Assembly (NCBI GenBank): GCA_903871715.1
Contig: CAIQHW010000505.1
Span: 1 to 14,090, forward strand
Direction of reading: 5' to 3'
Source of the DNA: an uncultured bacterium
Lineage (GTDB): Bacteria; Bacteroidota; Bacteroidia; Chitinophagales; CAIODY01
DNA: 14,090 bases
Shown here piece by piece: positions 1 to 9,600 of the stretch. How positions within the stretch are numbered: the stretch's first letter is position 1; every line of letters begins with the position of its first letter. The notes under the pieces were generated by a model, which saw only the letters and a list, made by a program, of their open reading frames with translations, searched no databases and was not told the origin of the DNA. The position numbers and the translations under genes were made by a program.

Positions 1-1407
1 TGTTGGATTAAATTGTTTAACCACTTTTCCGTACTCCGTAACTTTTGAAACTAAAAATGGTTTCATTCTTTTTCCATCATTTGCAATTGAATTATACCAA
101 CACAAAGTTTGCAATGGAGTGATTCTTTCTTCGTAGCCGACACTCATCCAAGGCAGCGACACTACTTTGTTCCAGCGCTTTGATGTAGCTTCCTTCACAT
201 CAGGATTTGCTTCGCCATCTAAATCAATTCCTGTTTTTTGTGTAAGCCCAAATTGTTTTAAATAGTTGGTGTACATTTCTTGTTTATCATTAAAAGCATT
301 GTAAGCAAATTTTGAAATGCCCACATTGGATGAAATCGCAAAACAAGTTTTTAACGATGCTCGGCTCACCGCCAATTCATGGTCTTTCATCACTTGCTTG
401 CCATAAACTTTGTGTCCGCCTTCTAAATCAACAACCGATGAAGTGTCGGCAAGCCCCGATTCTAAAAGGGCTGCGCAGCTTGCCATTTTAAAAGTTGAAC
501 CCGGTTCAATAGCTTCGCTGATGGCATAATTCAAACTTTCGGTGTAAGGTTCATCTGATCCAGTATGCCCCAAATTAGCCATGGCTCTAATTTTGCCAGT
601 TTTCACTTCCATCAAAATCACACTGCCATGCTCGGCTTGATTTTTTACCAACGTGTTCAGCAACGCTCTTTCAGCCACATCTTGCAAACCCATATCAATA
701 GTGGTAATCACATCTTTTCCATTTAGCGGCTCAGTAGCGTTTTCATCTGTGAGCGGAATCCAAGTGTTGCCGGCAATGCGTTGCATCAATTGTCTGCCAT
801 TGTAACCTTTTAAAAAAGTATCAAAATGCGCTTCCAATCCAACTTTTTGTGCGCCCTCACGGCTGATGCCAATGGTGCGCAAAGCCAAGTCGCTAAAGGG
901 ATTCACACGTTTATATTCTTGCACCGCAATCAATCCGCCTTTATATTTCCCCAAATTAAAAATGGGAAATTTGCGCACTTGCAACAAATCGGTGTAAGAA
1001 ACTTTTCGGTGTAGCAACAAATATCTTTCTTCGTTTTTCCAGCCTTGTACCAGCATTCTACGATATTCTTCTTTCGATTTATCTTGAAATAATTGTTGCA
1101 ATTTTGCAGCCAATGCATCCACATTATCGTTAAACAAATCGTCTGTAATAAGCTCTGCATGTGTATCCATGCGTATTTCAAAGAACGGCAACGAAGTAGC
1201 CAACAGTCGTCCATCTTCGCTATAAATATTTCCACGGTCGGCTTCAATCACTTTATAATCGGTCGTTAAACTATCTGCCAAGCTGCGCCAATACTTGCCT
1301 TGCATCTGTTGTGTAACAAAAATTTTGGCAATCAATGCTGCCACAAACAACACCAAACCAATGTAACTTAAATACACCCTCCACGATATATCTTTCTTGA
1401 TATTCAC
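1..1407 (-). CDS. ftsI: Penicillin-binding protein, FtsI/PBP2B type (peptidoglycan transpeptidase), 3' truncated by window edge
   Basis: Septal class B penicillin-binding protein that cross-links peptidoglycan at the division site from the periplasmic face of the inner membrane. The 469 residues present translate without a frameshift. One membrane segment lies at about residues 12-31. The RGNIY motif at 58-62 opens the PBP dimerisation domain. The transpeptidase domain shows the catalytic SxxK as S304-T-F-K307, preceded by EPG, and the second motif as S359-S-N361. A VGYEERITPLQ stretch follows, as is usual before the third motif. The KTG/KSG motif is not in the window because the gene leaves at base 1; Bacteroidota homologues are usually about 650-700 residues. 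The start is a GTG at 1407-1405 overlapping the ftsL stop (GTGA, 4 bases), which argues for translational coupling. I infer that the dcw operon continues leftward, but this is not visible. Family call is confident; the ftsI symbol rests on the motifs and the position after ftsL. Confidence 0.93.
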   Translation of the reverse strand, partial: MNIKKDISWRVYLSYIGLVLFVAALIAKIFVTQQMQGKYWRSLADSLTTDYKVIEADRGNIYSEDGRLLATSLPFFEIRMDTHAELITDDLFNDNVDALAAKLQQLFQDKSKEEYRRMLVQGWKNEERYLLLHRKVSYTDLLQVRKFPIFNLGKYKGGLIAVQEYKRVNPFSDLALRTIGISREGAQKVGLEAHFDTFLKGYNGRQLMQRIAGNTWIPLTDENATEPLNGKDVITTIDMGLQDVAERALLNTLVKNQAEHGSVILMEVKTGKIRAMANLGHTGSDEPYTESLNYAISEAIEPGSTFKMASCAALLESGLADTSSVVDLEGGHKVYGKQVMKDHELAVSRASLKTCFAISSNVGISKFAYNAFNDKQEMYTNYLKQFGLTQKTGIDLDGEANPDVKEATSKRWNKVVSLPWMSVGYEERITPLQTLCWYNSIANDGKRMKPFLVSKVTEYGKVVKQFNPT

Positions 1408-1712
1408 TCTTTTATGTGCACTCTAATTTTCATCGGCGGCGCAGTTAATTCGTGCAAGCCCATCGAGTCAACTAATGATGCCACCTGCGTTTGCATACTT
1501 CGCAACTCCAAATCATTTTTCGTATTCAGATATTCCCACTTCAATTCTTTCAGCTCCAAATTCACTTTGTTAATCTCTCTGATTCTGTCTTCCGCCAAAT
1601 GACTATTATAGATATAAACAATGCCCAACGCAAACAAAAACAAAACGAAAGGCAGATGCTTCATCAAACTTTCAGCCGTTAATTGTTCCTTTAAATCAAA
1701 TGTTGGTTTCAT
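1404..1712 (-). CDS. ftsL: FtsL-like cell division protein
   Basis: Small bitopic membrane protein of 102 residues with the FtsL plan: a short charged cytoplasmic N-terminus, one hydrophobic segment at about residues 20-36 (HLPFVLFLFALGIVYIYN), then a charged helical region at about 38-73 (EDRIREINKVNLELKELKWEY and on) likely to form a coiled coil. FtsL partners FtsB/DivIC and FtsQ in the divisome and helps activate the septal synthase FtsW-FtsI. Primary sequence in this family is poorly conserved, so the call depends on size, topology and position between rsmH and ftsI, the normal dcw order. The ATG at 1712-1710 follows an A-rich leader with no clear Shine-Dalgarno sequence, common in this phylum. 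The stop overlaps the GTG start of ftsI. Confidence 0.85.
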   Translation of the reverse strand: MKPTFDLKEQLTAESLMKHLPFVLFLFALGIVYIYNSHLAEDRIREINKVNLELKELKWEYLNTKNDLELRSMQTQVASLVDSMGLHELTAPPMKIRVHIKE

Positions 1713-1896
1713 TTTTTTGTTTTGATAGAACGTTGATGACGCTGATTTTTATGATTAAAACTGATTCCCATTTTTTGTCATTCAGGAAGAATCTATTTCA
1801 GTTTTTGTACAAACTTCAAAATAGTTTCTTACTGAATGCCTCTACCACACTATATTTCAACCATCGAGCAATTAAGTCATTGAGCAATTCATTTTC
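1713..1896. repeat. Non-coding rsmH-ftsL spacer with probable degenerate interspersed-repeat fragments
   Basis: No reading frame in this 184-base spacer looks real. Two segments resemble short intergenic repeat families that I recall from Bacteroidota genomes. Bases 1727-1750 read AGAACGTTGATGACGCTGAT and on, of the 'atcagcgtcatcagcgttct' type on the other strand. Bases 1777-1794 read GTCATTCAGGAAGAATCT, of the 'gtcattctgagcgaagaatct' type. Recognition is from memory and was not searched. The rest of the spacer is AT-rich and unremarkable. Confidence 0.4.
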
Positions 1897-2811
1897 TCAT
1901 CTTCTAATTTCCTCATTCACTAATTTTTCCGCCACTCTCAATTTCGCACTTCTGCTTCTCGGATTTAATTTCAATTCTTCTTCTGTTGCTTCCACTGGTT
2001 TTTTTGTAATCAATTTGAATGGGCGAAAAATATTCCCAAAATCATCTTTCTGTTGTTCGCCGCTAAAATTGCCATGCTTCATAAAATCCTTTACTGGTCT
2101 ATCTTCCAGCGAATGATAAGTGAGCGTCACCAATCTGCCGCCAATTTTTAAACAACGTAATGATTGTTCTAAAAAATCTTTCAACGCATTCATTTCATCA
2201 TTCACTTCAATGCGCAATGCTTGAAAAACTTGCGCCAAATATTGATACTCTTTGCCTCGAACACAGCCTGCAATCGCATTTCGCAGTTGCATCGTAGTTT
2301 CAATTTTTTTTAAAGAACGTTGTTGAATAATCGTTTGTGCCAAAGTTTTGCTGTTGATAATTTCGCCATATTGGCTAAACATTTTTTGCAAATTGGCTTC
2401 ATCATAAGTGTTGATAATTTTTGCCGCCGTATTTTTTTCTTGTTGATTCATTCGCATATCTAATGGACCATCAAATCGAATACTAAAGCCACGTTCAGCC
2501 ACATCAAACTGATGTGATGATACACCAAAATCGGCTAAAATTCCATCGACATTTTCGGCTTCATGAAATTTTAAAAACCTTTCTAAATGCCTAAAATTTT
2601 GCGCCACAAAAATTATTCTGTCATCATTGGGCACATTTTTTTGAGCATCTTCATCTTGGTCGAACACTATCAAAGAACCTTTATCATTCAGTTTTTCTAA
2701 AATCGCTTTTGCATGTCCGCCGCCGCCAAACGTAGCATCCACATACGTTCCATCGGGTTTAATCATCAGCCCATCCAAACATTGTGGCAACATCACTGGA
2801 ATGTGGTACAT
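1897..2811 (-). CDS. rsmH: 16S rRNA (cytosine(1402)-N4)-methyltransferase RsmH (MraW)
   Basis: SAM-dependent methyltransferase that N4-methylates C1402 of 16S rRNA in the ribosomal P site, acting in the cytoplasm on the 30S subunit. The protein is 304 residues, close to the family's usual 300-310. Visible signatures are the N-terminal YHIPVML, the SAM-binding glycine loop DATFGGGGH (25-33), an acidic FDQDEDA at the end of strand 2 (50-56), DFGVSSHQFD (94-103), RGFSIRFDGPLDMRM just after, LTYHSLEDRPVK near 247-258, and the C-terminal SRSAKLRVAEK. I chose ATG at 2811-2809, which shares one base with the mraZ stop (TGATG). A TTG one codon upstream (2814) is also possible and would give a 4-base overlap. 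Second gene of the dcw cluster, co-transcribed with mraZ. Confidence 0.96.
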   Translation of the reverse strand: MYHIPVMLPQCLDGLMIKPDGTYVDATFGGGGHAKAILEKLNDKGSLIVFDQDEDAQKNVPNDDRIIFVAQNFRHLERFLKFHEAENVDGILADFGVSSHQFDVAERGFSIRFDGPLDMRMNQQEKNTAAKIINTYDEANLQKMFSQYGEIINSKTLAQTIIQQRSLKKIETTMQLRNAIAGCVRGKEYQYLAQVFQALRIEVNDEMNALKDFLEQSLRCLKIGGRLVTLTYHSLEDRPVKDFMKHGNFSGEQQKDDFGNIFRPFKLITKKPVEATEEELKLNPRSRSAKLRVAEKLVNEEIRR

Positions 2812-3305
2812 CAATTTTCTTGGTTTGAAACATCCATTCCACCAATTATTTCATCAATCAATTGCAAACTTTCGGGTTCGTTTTCTTTCAACGCTTTCAT
2901 GTATTCTTTCTTCTCCCAAATTTCAAACGAGTTGCCCATACCGTTGATAACAATATCTTTTTTTACACCTTTTTCTTCACACAAATTTTTGGGCAATAAT
3001 AATCTGCCGCCAGCATCCAAAACCACTGTGGTTAAGCCACTTGTAAACTGACGAACGGCTTTTGCTACTCGTGGATTTTGCTTGTTTAATGCGTTTAATT
3101 TTTTGCTGAATTCATTCCAATCGTGTAATGGAAACACGATTAAATTTTTGTGGCTGCCTCTTAAAATTTTGAAAGTATTTTCTGCCTGCTCATCAATTTG
3201 TTTTTTCAAAGCGGCTGGCAACAGCACACGAAACTTTTCATCCATCGAGCATTCAAACTCTTCGTAGATGTTAGTAGGATTATATGTGCTTATCTTTTTT
3301 GCCAT
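2811..3305 (-). CDS. mraZ: Transcriptional regulator MraZ
   Basis: MraZ is an AbrB-like (SpoVT/AbrB fold) DNA-binding protein with two tandem half-domains that forms rings and controls the dcw operon, including its own gene. Both half motifs are visible: first half FECSMDEKFRVLLP (17-30), second half VLDAGGRLLLPKNL (95-108). In the first half the usual DxKGR has become DEKFR, so its glycine is missing. I chose ATG at 3305-3303 (MAKKIS, 164 residues). An in-frame ATG at 3335 would add ten residues (MGESGCLWKL), but those codons coincide with the phased operator repeats and do not resemble the family N-terminus. The stop overlaps the start of rsmH. The family is certain; the start is moderately sure. 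Confidence 0.92.
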   Translation of the reverse strand: MAKKISTYNPTNIYEEFECSMDEKFRVLLPAALKKQIDEQAENTFKILRGSHKNLIVFPLHDWNEFSKKLNALNKQNPRVAKAVRQFTSGLTTVVLDAGGRLLLPKNLCEEKGVKKDIVINGMGNSFEIWEKKEYMKALKENEPESLQLIDEIIGGMDVSNQEN

Positions 3306-3334
3306 TAATTTCCACAAACATCCACTTTCTCCCA
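3300..3334 (-). promoter_or_regulatory. Putative MraZ operator: four TGG pentamers at exact 10-bp spacing
   Basis: On the minus strand, TGGGA (3334-3330), TGGAT (3324-3320), TGGAA (3314-3310) and TGGCA (3304-3300) begin exactly 10 bases apart, each followed by a 5-base spacer. This matches the known MraZ site design of TGGGN repeats separated by 5 bases. Two further TGGA words start at 3355 and 3370 on the same strand but out of phase. The array ends on the first codons of mraZ (ATGGCA), so binding would block initiation; negative autoregulation is inferred. Confidence 0.65.
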
Positions 3335-3345
3335 TTAATTGTCAA
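3315..3345 (-). promoter_or_regulatory. Candidate mraZ promoter overlapping the operator
   Basis: On the minus strand a TTG (3345-3343) lies 20 bases before GATGTTTG (3322-3315), one base off the Bacteroidota -7 consensus TAnnTTTG. Transcription would start close to 3311, leaving only about 6 bases before the chosen mraZ ATG, unusually short. The promoter may therefore lie further upstream; none was clearer. Confidence 0.25.
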
Positions 3346-3363
3346 GTAAATTCCACAAAAAAT

Positions 3364-3372
3364 TTATCCACA
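3364..3372 (+). promoter_or_regulatory. Perfect DnaA-box 9-mer in the mraZ upstream region
   Basis: TTATCCACA matches the strong consensus DnaA box (TTATNCACA). It is a single copy upstream of the dcw promoter and overlaps the out-of-phase TGGAT word at 3370. One copy does not make an origin. It could let DnaA influence dcw transcription, or be chance in AT-rich DNA. Confidence 0.3.
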
Positions 3373-3560
3373 TTCTTAAATCCTTGTTGATGGCTCATTT
3401 CAAAGAGTGTTGATAAGTGGTAAAAGATGGCAATTTTAAAAAAATGGCATCCAAAACAAATGATTGTTGGTAAACAAATGCATTGTACCAATTTTAAAAA
3501 CAGCACAAAAAATGATTCGCATTCAACCGCAAAATGTTAAAATACACTTTACACAACCTA

Positions 3561-3591
3561 TTGGGTAAAAGCCTTTTATTGATTAATTTTA
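3561..3591 (+). promoter_or_regulatory. Candidate promoter of the giant adhesin gene
   Basis: TTG at 3561-3563 is followed after 20 bases by TAATTTTA (3584-3591), which differs from the Bacteroidota TAnnTTTG element in the last base only. A start near 3595-3598 would leave a leader of about 25 bases before the ATG at 3624. No Shine-Dalgarno sequence is evident; the leader just before the ATG is A-rich. The rest of the divergent spacer (3373-3560) is AT-rich, with no feature I can support. Confidence 0.4.
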
Positions 3592-3623
3592 CGCCAAACA
3601 ACCTTGAAGTTTTTCGATAAAAA

Positions 3624-3689
3624 ATGATGATAAAAAGAACTACATTTTTTTTCTTGCTGCTCGTTTTATTTTTTGCAAAATCATTTGGG
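3624..3689 (+). other. Sec signal peptide of the giant adhesin
   Basis: Residues 1-22: Lys4-Arg5, then an uninterrupted hydrophobic core FFFLLLVLFFA, then KSFG before Q23. Cleavage after G22 is likely and would leave a mature N-terminus of QGVVC. There is no lipobox, so the protein should be released into the periplasm for the T9SS rather than lipidated. Confidence 0.85.
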
Positions 3690-6600
3690 CAGGGCGTTGT
3701 ATGCCCCAGTAATATTGATTTTGAAAATGGCAATTTATCCAACTGGACATGTTATATTGGCAACACGTACGATGCTGGCGGTATCAATTTTATTTCGGTA
3801 ACTAATTCTGGTGGACCAATTGCAGGAAGGCATGTTATAACATCTGCTGCAAGTGGCAACGACCGTTATGGAAATTTTCCTATGCTATGCCCAACAGGCG
3901 GTGGCTATTCGATTAAGCTGGGCAATGATAATGTGGGCGATTCGGCTGAAAGAGTGAGATACAAAATTAGAATTCCATCATCAAATAGTTTTTACAGTGT
4001 GTTATATAGCTACGCTGTAGTTTTAGATGATGGTACAAATAGTGGAACACCTCATCAATCCTATCAACAACCACGATTCAATGTTGAGGCGTTTGATTCT
4101 GCCACAAATTTACCTATTTCATGCTTGCCACAACCTTTTGTAGCTACTTCAAGTTTGCCAGGTTTTTCATTATCAAATACACCAGATGGTTATTTAGACT
4201 ATAGTGTTTGGTATCAGCCTTGGGTAACTCGAACATTAAATTTATCTGGCTTGGCAGGTAAAACCGTTTATCTTCAATTTACGACCGCTGATTGTACTTT
4301 GGGTGGATGTAGCAGCTGCGGTCATTTTGGTTATGCTTATGTGGATGTTCAATGTGGTGTATTTCAAATCACGAATGGCTATTGCCCAGGAGCAAGCACA
4401 GTTCCACTAAGTGCGCCGCCAGGTTATCAATCTTATGCTTGGCACGATTCGCTTTATCATTCTTTAGGGACAACACAAAACATTACTATTACTGCACCTG
4501 CCCTACCCAAAAAAATAACAGTTATTCTTACACCTTACACAGGCTATGGTTGTAAAGATAGTTTGACAACTTATATCACGCCACTTCCAAAACCAGTCGC
4601 AAATTTTATTCGCCCCGATACATTTTGTGCAAAAAGTACACTGCAGTTTATAGATTCTTCTTACTCAAAAACAATTGGGACTTACATTAATAATTGGCAA
4701 TGGAATTTTGGTGATGTAGGTAGCGGCAGCAACAACACAAGCACTTCACAAAACCCAACGCATACTTATCAATCATCAGGACATTACACTGTATCATTAA
4801 TAGTGAAGTCAAACATTAGTTGTGTATCAGATACAGCAAAAAAAACAATTTACATCAAACCAAATATTGCCGTGAATGCTGGCGTTGATACCACTGTTTG
4901 TTATAACACAAAAGCTTTACTGCATGGCACCGTAACTCCTATAGTTGCTTCAACTGGAAGCTATTCTTACTCTTGGTCACCTTCAATTGGATTAAATTGT
5001 GCAACATGCAAAAACACAACCACTCCTAATTTAACCACCACAACTACATATTACTTTACCACGAATTATTTTCCAAATGGTTGTTCACAAACTGATACCA
5101 TTGTTGTAAATGTTGCTTCTCCTTCTTTAACAATTGCTGCACAAGCATCGCCTACAACAACTTGCGCAAATAGCCAAGTCCAACTAACTACCAATTCTTA
5201 CCCAGTAATTTGTGGCAGTTATAATGGCAGTTGTGCCAACTCATCAACTAATCTTATTGGTACTGGAACTGGTGCAGCTACTGCAACTTACCCATATTTG
5301 CAATACTATGAAGACGGTAGAACACAATTGCTTTTTTTAAAATCAGAATTAAATGCTGCAGGTATTAATGGAGGTGTAATTAATTCTTTGGCATTAAGAG
5401 TTAAAACTAAAAATAGCACGAAACAATTCACCAATTTTAACATTAAAATTGGTTGCACTGCGCTCACATCACTTTCAAACTGGCAAACTGGCCTAACTAA
5501 TGTTTTTTCTGCAAACATTAGCACCACTGCAAATAGCTGGAACACCTACAATTTTACAAATGATTATAGTTGGGATGGCGTTTCAAATTTAATTGTTGAA
5601 ATTTGCTACGATAATACCTCAGGCAACTGGAGTTTTTATGACAATGTATGGGCAACGAATACAGCATTTAATTCAGTTCTTTATTATGAAGATGATGGCG
5701 TACATGGTTGCACAATGGCTTCCTTATATGCACCAACTACTCTTCGACCAGATGTTAAATTTGGAATTTGTTTGCCGCCATCAACTGGAATGACTTATAG
5801 TTGGATACCATCTGCACCATTAAACAATGCCAATATTTCCAATCCAACTGCAACAATCTTAACAACAACAACCTTTACTGTTACAGCATCTTCTGGTACA
5901 TGCAATTCGTCAAGTGCTTCGGTAACTGTTGTTGTAAATAATTTGCAAGCTAATTTTAATTCAAAAGATACAATTTGTTTAGGATCGTCAATTGCATTCA
6001 CCAATTCTTCAGTAGCAACATCAGTTGATTCTATCAAACATTATTATTGGAATTTTGGTGATGTTGGAAGTGGCGCAGCCAATATTTCGCACTTAAAAAA
6101 TCCAACACATTTATTTTCCACTACTGGCACATTTACTGTAACCCTTGTTGATACAAGTATTTCAGGCTGCATATCTTTACCTTTTACAAAAACTATTGTA
6201 GTCATTGCGCCATTTTTAGTAGATGCAGGGTTAAATGATTCAGTGTGTGTAAATGGCTCAAAACCTTTGTTAGCAGTGGTTTCGCCAAGTGGAAGTTACA
6301 CTTATTCTTGGTCGCCATCAGCTACTTTATCGTGCAACAATTGCTCAAATCCCACAGCCACACCTACTTCTAGCACATTTTACACCATCACAGTAAGTGC
6401 TGCAGGCTGTTCGGCAAAAGACAGTGTACAAATTAAAGTGAACCCATCATCACCAATACCCACAGCTACAGCAACACCTGCAACAATTTGCTCTGGTGGC
6501 ACATCACAACTTTTAGCAACCATTCCTTCACCCACCTGCGGAGCGGCTGCCAGTGCATGTTCAATCGGCACAAGTTATGTTGTTGGCAATGGTGTATCTA

Positions 6601-9600
6601 CCATTTATTATCCTTTTGTAGGGTTTTATTCTGATGCGCGAACACAACTTTTATATTTAAAATCGGAATTAAACACTGCAGGAATAACTGGTGGCACTAT
6701 ACGCGAACTGGCTCTGTACGTGGCTTCCAAAGGCAGCACACAACCTTATAATAATTTCACTATAAAAATTGGATGCACTGCTTTAACCAATTTATCAGCA
6801 TCTTGGCAAACAGGCTTAACCACAGTATTTACAACTGGTTCAGGCATTAGCACAGTAGCTGGAGCTTGGAACAATTTTGTTTTAAACACCCCCTACTCGT
6901 GGGATGGTGCATCAAACTTGATTGTTGAAATTTGTTACGATAATGCTTCTGCAACCAACTACGACTTTGTAAACTATACCAATACTGCGTTTACATCAGT
7001 TTCTTATAATTATTTAAACAGTGGAAGTGGCTGTTCGATGGCGGCAAATTTGATCAGTACACTACGACCAAATATTCGTTTCAATATTTGCTTGGTGGCA
7101 ACTAACGTAAATTATTCGTGGACACCAACAAGTGGGTTGAGTAATTCTTTAATCGCCAACCCTGTGGCAACCCCCAATAACACTACTACTTACACGGTTA
7201 GTGTGGTTAGCGGAAACTGCCCAGCCAACACAGCTAATGTGGTGGTAACTGTGCCAACAATGATTGTAAATGCTGGCAGAGACACATCAATTTGTGCTGG
7301 AAATTCAGTGCAATTAAATGCTACAGCAATGGGCACAAATTCGCCATTTACTTTTTCTTGGAATCCAACCACAAGCTTGAACAACGCCACCATAGCCAAT
7401 CCTGTAGCAACGCCAACTGTTACTACAACTTATATTGTAACTGCAACGGGAGCAAATTCTTGCATAAAAAATGACACAGTGGTCATTACTGTAAATTCAA
7501 ATTTCAGTGTTTCAACTTCGGCTACAAATATTTTGTGTCATGGTTTAACTACTGGTGTTGCCACTGCAAATGCAGTAGGCACAGGCAATTTCAGTTATTC
7601 ATGGAATACAATTCCAATTCAACACACTGCCAGCATTACAAACTTAGCCGCTGGAATTTATACTGTTACTGTTTCAAAAGGAAGTTGCTCTATTTCAAAA
7701 AATGATACGATAACACAACCATCGGCATTGGCAAACATAGTGGCATCAATGGTTTCGCCAGTTTCCTGTTTTGGTGGAACGAATGGAACTGCTACAGTTT
7801 CGGCAACCAACGGTGGAACTTCGCCTTATACCATCAGCTGGAACACAACACCTGTGCAGACTTCAGCCACTGCTACCAATTTATCTTTTGGCACTTACAC
7901 CGCTACCATTAAAGATGCACACAATTGTTCGGTGAGCGATACAGTTTTAATTACACAACCATCCGCATTGGCAAACATAGTGGCATCAATGGTTTCGCCA
8001 GTTTCCTGTTTTGGTGGAACGAATGGAACTGCTACAGTTTCGGCAACCAACGGTGGAACTTCGCCTTATAATTATTCATGGAACACAACGCCAATTCAAA
8101 ATACACAAGCTGCAAACACTTTATCAGCTGGCACTTACACGGTAACGGTTACTGATGCAAAAGGTTGTTCAAAAACAGACACGGCTCAAATTACACAGCC
8201 GACGGCACTTTCAACACCTAATGCCTATATGGTTTATCCTGTAACTTGTTATGGCGGCTTTGATGGTGAAGCAACTGTAACAACCCCTACAGGCGGCACA
8301 TTACCATACACTTATTCATGGAATACAACTCCACCACAAAATTATCAATCAGCAAGTTCTTTATCAGCTGGCACTTACACCGTTACAGTTACCGATGCAA
8401 AAGGTTGTTCAATAACTGACACGGCTCAAATCACCCAACCTTTGCAAATAGCAAATGTTGTGGCATCAACAATTTTAAATGATTCTTGTTATGGTTATGC
8501 AAAAGGTAAGGTTACTGTTACCACCCCAATTGGTGGTAAGCCGCCTTACAGTTTTTCATGGAATACAACACCACCCCAATATTCTCAAACAATTAGTGGA
8601 TTAGTTGCTGGCACTTATACCGTATCTGTCATGGATTCAAATGAATGTTTCATGTTAATTTCTTCCACCATTGTTACACAGCCATTACCACTTTCAACTA
8701 TAATAGCAACAACGCTTTTGAACGATTCATGTTTTGGTTATAGCAAAGGAAAAATCACAACTACAGCACCAACTGGTGGTACACTACCATATTCTTATAG
8801 TTGGAATACATCGCCAATTCAGCATACACAAACAGTTTCAAATCTAGCAGCCGGCACTTATACGGTTACAGTTACCGATGCAAATAATTGTCCTTCAGTT
8901 ACAGCTACAACTTCTGTAACACAACCAACACAGCTTATAAACGTAACAGCATCAACGATTTTGAACGATTCATGTTTTGGTTATGCAAAGGGAAAAGTTA
9001 CAGTAACCACTCCAACTGGCGGCACTACCCCATATTCGTACAGTTGGAATACATTGCCTATTCAAAATACACAAACCGCCAACTCCTTACCAGCTGGCAC
9101 TTACACGGTTACAGTAAAAGATGCAAATAATTGTTCGCTTACTTCTTCTACTGTAGTAACTCAGCCAACGGCATTGTCAAACGTAACTGCATCAACGCTT
9201 TTGAATGATACTTGCTTTGGAGGAACGATTGGAAAAGTTACAGTAACCACACCGAGCGGCGGCACAACACCTTATTCGTATAGTTGGAATACCTCACCCA
9301 TTCAAACTACACAAACCGCCACAGGCCTATCAATTGGCACTTACACAGTAGTTGTGAAAGATGCAAATAATTGTTCGCTCACTTCTTCTACTTCAATTAC
9401 GCAACCAACTGGGCTTTCAAATGTAATCGCATCAACGTTTTCCAACGATTCATGTTTTGGAAGTAGTAATGGAAAAGTTACAGTAACCACACCAACTGGT
9501 GGCACACCACCTTATAGTTATAGTTGGAATACCTCACCAGTACAAACTACACAAACTGCTACGGGCTTACCTTTTGGCACATATACAGTTACAGTTAGTG

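Noticed and set aside
930..1247. Minus-strand open frame of 105 codons inside the ftsI region
   Set aside because: It is in another frame of ftsI. The ftsI frame is continuous through here with PBP motifs on both sides, so this is a shadow and not evidence of a frameshift.
1700..2116. Plus-strand open frame of 138 codons
   Set aside because: It lies antisense to the well-supported rsmH and its downstream spacer, and its product is a Phe/Ser-rich string with no domain, as expected from an AT-rich shadow frame.
3340..3345. TTGACA hexamer on the minus strand as a classical sigma-70 -35 box for mraZ
   Set aside because: Bacteroidota housekeeping promoters do not use TTGACA/TATAAT, and no TATAAT-like hexamer lies 16-18 bases downstream. 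Only the TTG was considered, as part of the phylum-specific pattern.
3494..3742. Minus-strand open frame of 82 codons at the adhesin gene start
   Set aside because: It is antisense to the signal peptide and candidate promoter of the giant gene, with no family resemblance and no good start context.
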